A stretch of 64,000 bases of DNA from Agarilytica sp045430305 (GTDB lineage Bacteria > Pseudomonadota > Gammaproteobacteria > Pseudomonadales > Cellvibrionaceae): assembly GCA_045430305.1 (NCBI GenBank), contig JAILXW010000003.1, forward strand, positions 186,001 to 250,000, read 5' to 3'. The notes under the pieces were generated by a model. The model searched no databases. It saw only the letters and a program-made list of their open reading frames with translations, and was not told where the DNA came from. The translations under genes and the position numbers were made by a program. This document shows positions 61,121-64,000 of this stretch, one piece after another (position 1 is the first letter of the stretch; each line of letters starts with the position of its first letter).

Positions 61121-62407
61121 ATGCCACTATTCAAACACGTCATGATTATTAGCGCCATTTTGAACGTTTGTGCGTGCGCAGTGAACCCTGTTACTGGCAA
61201 AAAAGAGCTGTCCTTGATTTCTCCATCACAAGAAGTGGCGATGGGGACAAAAAATTACCTTCCCTATCAACAACAGCAAGGCGGCCGCTACATTGTAGAC
61301 CCGGACCTTGGCCTGTATGTCAATGCACTGGGCAAGAAGCTCGCAAGCGTCAGCGATAGGCCCGGCCTGCCCTACGAGTTTGTCGTGTTAAATAACAGCG
61401 TACCCAACGCCTGGGCGCTGCCCGGCGGTAAAATAGCACTCAACCGTGGCCTTCTGCTGGAACTGCAAGATGAAGCCCAACTTGCCGCGGTGATCGGTCA
61501 CGAGATTGTTCACGTGGCAGCCAAACACAGCGTTAACCAAATGCAACAAGCACAATTAGCAGGCGTATTGGTACTAGCCACGGCAGTGGCCGCAAAAGAT
61601 AGCCAATACGGTAGCAGTGCGGCGCTTCTGGCCGCAGGTGGCGCAGCGGTGTGGCAAGCGAAGTATGGCCAAGATCAAGAATTACAGTCTGACGAGGTTG
61701 GCATAGCCTACATGGTCAAAGCGGGTTATGACCCCTACGCAGCAATCGAATTACAAGAGACCTTTTTACGCTTATCGAAAGGTAGAAAAAGTAACTGGCT
61801 AGAAGGTTTATTTGCTAGCCACCCACCATCACAAACGCGCGTCGACAAAAATCGAACAACAGCCCAATCGATAGGTCTGAGAGGCAATCGTAACCGAGAC
61901 GGGTTTCAACGAGCTATTGCTCAGCTCAAGCGCGACAAAGCCGCCTACGACTTACATGACAAAGCCATGGCAGCCATTCGTGAAAAAGATGAAACAACAG
62001 CCCTTGGCCTACTTGACCAGGCCATTGCCAAGCAAAACCAAGAAGCTTTATTTCACGTCACTAAAGGGCAAATTCTTTTAAACAAAAATTTGGATTCACG
62101 TGCAGCCGCAGCCTTTAGCGAAGCAAAAAAACTCAACCCAGAATATTTTATGGGTCACTTAGGGTTAGGGGTAGTGGAATACAACCAGAACCGTCGCGCG
62201 TCAGCAAAGCAAAACCTGCTGCGCAGCCAGAAATTTTTAGAAACTCAAACTGCCGCGTACTACCTGGGTGAAATTGAACTGGCCGAAGGCAATCGAAAAC
62301 AAGCATTGGCCTATTTTGATAGTGCTGCACAACAAGGTGGCGAGCTGGGCGAAAAAGCCCAACAACGCGTCAATCAGCTGCGGCCCGCGCCAGCCAACGT
62401 GCAGTAA
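61121..62407 (+). CDS. M48-family zinc metalloprotease lipoprotein with TPR domain
   Basis: This is a 428-residue protein from the ATG at 61121, chosen because AAGGA precedes it and it begins a lipoprotein-type signal (ISAILNVCACAVN). The peptidase domain has the zinc motif GHEIVHVAAKHS and the third ligand Glu in LQSDEVGIAYMVKAGYDP. C-terminal helices (about 300-420) look like tetratricopeptide repeats. The family (BepA/LoiP) degrades or refolds misassembled outer-membrane proteins. The sequence VNPVTGKKELSLIS after the signal is typical. Confidence 0.92.
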   Translation: MPLFKHVMIISAILNVCACAVNPVTGKKELSLISPSQEVAMGTKNYLPYQQQQGGRYIVDPDLGLYVNALGKKLASVSDRPGLPYEFVVLNNSVPNAWALPGGKIALNRGLLLELQDEAQLAAVIGHEIVHVAAKHSVNQMQQAQLAGVLVLATAVAAKDSQYGSSAALLAAGGAAVWQAKYGQDQELQSDEVGIAYMVKAGYDPYAAIELQETFLRLSKGRKSNWLEGLFASHPPSQTRVDKNRTTAQSIGLRGNRNRDGFQRAIAQLKRDKAAYDLHDKAMAAIREKDETTALGLLDQAIAKQNQEALFHVTKGQILLNKNLDSRAAAAFSEAKKLNPEYFMGHLGLGVVEYNQNRRASAKQNLLRSQKFLETQTAAYYLGEIELAEGNRKQALAYFDSAAQQGGELGEKAQQRVNQLRPAPANVQ

Positions 62408-62520
62408 ACGGAAAGTTTACGCCAGGAGTTAAGGCCCCCGGCATAGACCTGCCAGCGCCCACATGCGTAATTAGAAAAATGGGAACCCAAGCACGCTTAC
62501 AGCGCTGCTAGCAAACCCTA

Positions 62521-62739
62521 CTAGCAAGCAAAGTTGCCCTCTTTACGGCGTCGCTCGCACTCTTTTCGAATATTTTCGCAAGCGGTCACTCTACCTGGAG
62601 AAGTAGGATTGTTCTGTAAGCACGCATCACGCTTGCCCGCTAGCTCCTGATTGCTCATGCCTTTCATTCCACCATCACAAGCAGAAATTAACAGCAATAC
62701 GGTGGCAAACAGGGCGAATTTAGTAACAAGGGTAGTCAT
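62521..62739 (-). CDS. Small cysteine-rich lipoprotein (EexN-like)
   Basis: This is a 72-residue protein from the ATG at 62739 (an ATG 4 codons upstream is also open) with the lipobox LLLISACDGG. Mature-part features are SNQELAGKRDACLQNNPTSP and CENIRKECERRRKEGNFAC. That is, a first Cys, then three more Cys and a basic helix. Small lipoproteins of this pattern are named EexN after plasmid entry exclusion, but most chromosomal copies have no known role. Confidence 0.75.
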   Translation of the reverse strand: MTTLVTKFALFATVLLLISACDGGMKGMSNQELAGKRDACLQNNPTSPGRVTACENIRKECERRRKEGNFAC

Positions 62740-62751
62740 AGCGGGGTCCAA

Positions 62752-63289
62752 GGTGTCTTTTTATGTAAACCTAACAAATCATTCTATTTAGTAAAGTATA
62801 TGAAGAAATGAGCGCAAGGCAAAAAACTTGTTATCACAAACCCCCAACAACCCTTTTTGAACTTGCGAAAAATGCGATCTACAGCTTGGCCAAATGACTC
62901 TATTACACTACCCGTACAAAAATTAAGCTAGCATACCGCTAGATAGATCTGGGAAAGCTGTGAGCCTGCGACGGTACCACCAGACCAGTACATACCATGC
63001 CAAACACTCGCAAAAATTCTTTTTCGAGATATTCGTCTGTATACCACGCTAAGTTGCTAAACTTAAAGCGCCTCAAGAGCATTTTAAAAAGGGCCGTATA
63101 ACAAGAACATCGTGTTTGCCTTGTGCAGAACAAGTCTTTAATCTGAACTTCGTTCTCGAGCCAATACTTAGCATCGCCACACAGCGACGTTTTGGGGCAT
63201 GATCTATGCAACGCGAACCATAGACCGCATTACTTTGAACAGCCAAACTAGACGGGGCATCTCACCTTAGCGGGCAGATTTATTTCTAT
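62752..63289. other. Long gene-poor gap before the TRAP genes
   Basis: This 538-bp stretch is AT-rich and has no convincing gene. A 90-codon frame on the minus strand (62939-63211) lacks a ribosome-binding site and any recognisable pattern. A TRAP solute-binding protein gene would normally lie here or downstream, but none is visible. A promoter for dctQ must lie in the right part, though no clear elements were found. Confidence 0.45.
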
Positions 63290-63850
63290 ATGTTGATATA
63301 TTTTGGGCACCTCAACACAGCGATTGAGCATTTCAATGAATTCTTAGGCCGCATTATTTGTTGGTTTGTCGCATTCATGGCCGTTATCACTTTTGGTATC
63401 GTCGTAACTCGCGGGCTTTTTAATGTCGGCTCTATCGCGGTGCAGGAAGTTGTAACATATTTGCACGCCGCATTGTTTTTACTCTGTATCGCGTACACCG
63501 CTCAAAAAGATGGTCATGTACGGGTCGATGTTCTTTATCGCGACATGTCGCCCAACGCCAAAGCTTGGGTGAATGCATGTGGTGCAGTCTTGCTACTTTT
63601 GCCCTTCGCGATATTTATTACGCTTACCTCTTGGCGTTTTGTTACCGACTCTTGGGGAATGATGGAAGGCTCATCTAACCCTGGCGGGCTACCGCTGGTA
63701 TTTTTATTAAAAACCCTAATTCCGGTGGCCGGGATATTAATGGGCATTCGCGCTGTTTCTGAAGTGCTTAGACAGTTGTATCAAATAAGCTTTATACAAG
63801 AGCACGAGACGCTCGAACAAAATGACCCAGGCTCGGCGCCTAAAACCTAA
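63290..63850 (+). CDS. TRAP transporter small permease (DctQ-type)
   Basis: This 186-residue inner-membrane protein has four hydrophobic helices (about 22-42, 50-70, 95-115, 140-160). The typical pattern includes AVQEVVTYLHAALFLLCIAY, TAQKDGHVRVDVLYRDMSP and FLLKTLIPVAGILMGIRAVS. It forms the membrane complex with DctM, whose gene begins at 63910. The substrate depends on the absent DctP protein. The stop codon lies in a tandem repeat. Confidence 0.9.
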   Translation: MLIYFGHLNTAIEHFNEFLGRIICWFVAFMAVITFGIVVTRGLFNVGSIAVQEVVTYLHAALFLLCIAYTAQKDGHVRVDVLYRDMSPNAKAWVNACGAVLLLLPFAIFITLTSWRFVTDSWGMMEGSSNPGGLPLVFLLKTLIPVAGILMGIRAVSEVLRQLYQISFIQEHETLEQNDPGSAPKT

Positions 63851-63873
63851 AACCTAAAACCTAAAACCTAAAA
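63839..63873 (+). repeat. Five-copy 7-bp tandem repeat (CCTAAAA)
   Basis: Five exact CCTAAAA units cover the last two codons and stop of dctQ and the start of the spacer to dctM, followed by a partial CC. Because the first unit already supplies the stop codon TAA, copy changes would alter only the dctQ-dctM spacing and the A-rich leader. Confidence 0.9.
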
Positions 63874-63909
63874 CCAAGAAAACACCCACAAAATAAAAAA
63901 GAAAAACCA

Positions 63910-64000
63910 GTGACCGACTTTCTTCCTCTTCTTATGTTCTTTGCCGTATGCCTGGTACTAATGGCAGGCTACCCCGTTGCCTTTTCACTGGCTGGTGTCG
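63910..64000 (+). CDS. TRAP transporter large permease (DctM-type), N-terminal fragment
   Basis: This is the start of a DctM-family permease from GTG at 63910, with 30 codons before the window ends: VTDFLPLLMFFAVCLVLMAG then YPVAFSLAGV. The motif LLMFFAVCLVLMAGYPVAF is diagnostic of the large subunit, a 12-13-helix transporter. It is cut by the window edge. An A-rich leader lies before its start. Confidence 0.85.
   Translation, partial: MTDFLPLLMFFAVCLVLMAGYPVAFSLAGV

Noticed and set aside
62939..63211. 90-codon minus-strand frame upstream of dctQ
   Set aside because: It shows no ribosome-binding site, no family pattern and Cys/Phe-rich composition unlike neighbours; left as non-coding.
1..64000. 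tRNA/rRNA genes, insertion sequences, integrase or prophage genes
   Set aside because: None could be recognised in either strand. The toxin-like pair at 49.6 kb is the only accessory-looking insertion and it has no mobile gene or flanking repeat that I could see.

Overview
The window is 64 kb of a gammaproteobacterial chromosome. Gene order closely follows Pseudomonas in two blocks: proA-nadD-rsfS-rlmH-mrdA-rodA-mltB-rlpA, and sfsA / dksA-gluQ-cbrX-cbrA-cbrB-[sRNA]-pcnB-folK-panB. The surrounding genes (UbiX/Mpl, membrane pyrophosphatase, VWA/ECF operon, S41 lipoprotein peptidase) and the moderate GC content fit a marine Cellvibrionales-type relative better than Pseudomonas itself. That placement is an inference, because there is no rRNA in the window. 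I saw no tRNA, rRNA, insertion sequence or CRISPR array. Both edges cut genes: rlpA at the left, a TRAP large permease at the right.

Layout. 1-7.3 kb: minus-strand elongasome / cell-wall operon. 7.4-10.9 kb: minus-strand trio of ATP-grasp ligase-like protein, inactive transglutaminase-7TM protein and retropepsin-like protease. 11.2-14.9 kb: glycine-zipper protein, PepSY-like protein, an OmpR-type two-component pair, a small lipoprotein and a VanZ-like protein. 14.9-21.5 kb: MMPL exporter with an acidic insertion, a double-FHA membrane protein, ubiX-mpl and msrA. 21.7-30.3 kb: diguanylate cyclase with a candidate CRP site, divergent hppA and ppa, a repeat-containing protein of unknown function, HAD phosphatase, VanY-type peptidase, TfoX-C and Rieske proteins. 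30.3-41.7 kb: sfsA, dksA, gluQ, the CbrAB regulon core, pcnB, folK, a deoxynucleoside kinase and panB. 41.7-49.4 kb: hydrolase, ppc, dxs and an Atm1-type ABC exporter. 49.6-51.7 kb: a candidate lipase toxin with a candidate periplasmic immunity protein. 52-55.7 kb: feoAB, dps and a small membrane protein. 56-62.8 kb: ECF sigma / VWA operon, S41 peptidase, DUF4265 protein, M48 peptidase and a small lipoprotein. 63.3-64 kb: start of a TRAP transporter operon.

The most interesting element is in the 720-bp gap between cbrB and pcnB. It holds an inverted repeat TGTTACC-N13-GGTAACA, a well-formed sigma-54 promoter (TGGCAC...CTGCA, GG-to-GC spacing 12), an A-rich G-poor transcript region with many AANAANAA motifs, and a strong intrinsic terminator. 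This is the architecture and the exact location of the Pseudomonas CrcZ Hfq-titrating RNA. It suggests that a CbrAB-CrcZ-type carbon catabolite repression circuit operates here, with a shorter and diverged RNA of about 245 nt. A 58-residue overlapping gene upstream of cbrA corresponds in position to cbrX.

The second candidate system is the lipase/immunity pair at 49.6-51.7 kb. The first protein has a C-terminal Ser hydrolase domain and an N-terminal segment patterned like RelE/ParE toxins. The next gene overlaps it by 4 nt and encodes a protein with a predicted signal peptide.
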